Assembly: GCF_013705725.1 (NCBI RefSeq)
Contig: NZ_CP055481.1
Coordinates: 3,100,001 to 3,164,000, forward strand
Length of the DNA: 64,000 nucleotides
From: Klebsiella sp. RHBSTW-00484
Lineage (GTDB): Bacteria; Pseudomonadota; Gammaproteobacteria; Enterobacterales; Enterobacteriaceae
Direction of reading: 5' to 3'
Shown: positions 63,567 to 64,000 of the stretch, one piece after another
How the letters are laid out: each line of letters opens with the position of its first letter
How positions within the stretch are numbered: the stretch's first letter is position 1
The notes under the pieces: generated by a model
What the model was told of the DNA's origin: nothing
The model's database searches: none
Seen by the model: only the letters and a program-made list of their open reading frames with translations
Translations under genes and position numbers: made by a program

Positions 63567-64000
63567 TCACTCCAGCAGGAACTGATATTTCTTTTCAATA
63601 CGGGTGGTAAAATAGAGAATAATACTATTCAGCAACCAGTAGACGATTATCACGCTAATAAAGGCCGCAACCTGTTTAGCACCATAGCTATTTTGTGAGA
63701 TTTTCTGTGCCCGACCAAAAATATCGACAATACCAATAATATTCACCAGAGAGGTCATCTTCACCAGATTGATTAAAAGATTACCAAAATTGGGAATAGC
63801 AATAATTAATCCCTGGGGGAAAATAATTCGCCGAATGCCAATGTGCCAGGGGATATTCAGGCTCCGGATCGCCTCCTTTTGGCCAATATCTATTGCATTC
63901 CATGCCGAGCGGATCATTTCGGCGAAATAAGGACTGATGCTGACCGAGATAGATAAAATGGCAAAGGTGGTATCGCCAACCAACAGCGGTGGAAGCGCCA
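63567..64000 (-). CDS. Amino-acid ABC transporter permease, partial
   Basis: The 5' part is outside the window; the reading frame is open to base 64000 (the Met at 63983 is internal, preceded by ALPPLL). The visible 144 residues hold the EAA loop GQKEAIRSLNIPWHIGIRRIIFPQG and membrane spans QVAAFISVIIVYWLLNSIILY. With the next gene it makes the heterodimeric membrane domain of an amino-acid importer. Confidence 0.88.
   Translation of the reverse strand, partial: ALPPLLVGDTTFAILSISVSISPYFAEMIRSAWNAIDIGQKEAIRSLNIPWHIGIRRIIFPQGLIIAIPNFGNLLINLVKMTSLVNIIGIVDIFGRAQKISQNSYGAKQVAAFISVIIVYWLLNSIILYFTTRIEKKYQFLLE

Overview
This window is chromosomal DNA from a member of the Enterobacteriaceae. Protein similarity to E. 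coli/Salmonella/Klebsiella families, a 127-bp ERIC element, REP-type palindromes and a Fur box all point there. The density of sugar and organic-acid catabolic operons suggests a Klebsiella/Raoultella-like species, but the genus is an inference.

Layout. (1) 1-3.3 kb: trpB, cut by a 1315-bp ISL3-family insertion sequence with a perfect 8-bp target duplication, followed by intact trpA. (2) 3.3-9.1 kb: small housekeeping-type genes (prolyl-tRNA deacylase-like, two VOC proteins, MFS transporter, dienelactone hydrolase-like, DUF1349, DJ-1/PfpI, DUF1062). (3) 9.3-16.7 kb: a LacI regulator and a ribose-type sugar ABC transporter with an unrecognised protein and a PfkB kinase; matching operator-like palindromes precede the regulator and the transporter. 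(4) 17.3-23.4 kb: an operon of aldolase, GlpP-like antiterminator, FGGY kinase, SDR, 2-hydroxyacid dehydrogenase and GatC-type PTS IIC, preceded by a strong leader terminator that is the obvious target of the antiterminator. (5) 23.5-25.9 kb: general porin and a methyltransferase. (6) 26-36.7 kb: divergent operons mixing deoxysugar functions (RhaT-like permease, RhaM-like mutarotase, lactonase, oxidoreductase, aldolase) with CoA chemistry (MaoC hydratase, two CaiB/BaiF transferases) and a solute-binding protein without signal peptide; IclR, GntR and LuxR-like regulators follow. (7) 37.2-40.1 kb: a Fur-boxed Fec-type iron-chelate ABC transporter. (8) 40.4-51.9 kb: an eleven-gene sugar operon (DeoC, PfkB, RbsD, AdhP-like, enolase-superfamily dehydratase, AKR, lactonase, MFS, aldolase, mutarotase, LamB-type porin) with an AraC regulator. 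It fits an oxidative, non-phosphorylating aldose route, and three of its enzymes have relatives in region 6. (9) 52.2-56.9 kb: a regulator-like gene apparently derived from an IS481-type transposase that has lost its catalytic residues, next to a PTS IIC, a glycosylasparaginase and an M17 aminopeptidase, which together suggest glycoasparagine/glycopeptide salvage. (10) 57-58.4 kb: an IS1111-group IS110 element inserted in a REP sequence, with a 3' non-coding region containing matches to both sides of its target. (11) 58.4-60.7 kb: NepI-like MFS pump and AraC regulator. (12) 60.7-64 kb: an amino-acid ABC transporter, an ATC-hydrolase-family protein and a ProC-like reductase, running off the window.

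Overall this is a catabolic accessory stretch with two mobile-element insertions. The best candidates for undescribed biology are the GlpP-controlled sugar operon, the RhaT/CoA-transferase cluster, the glycosylasparaginase operon with its domesticated transposase, and the REP-targeting IS1111 element with a candidate guide RNA.
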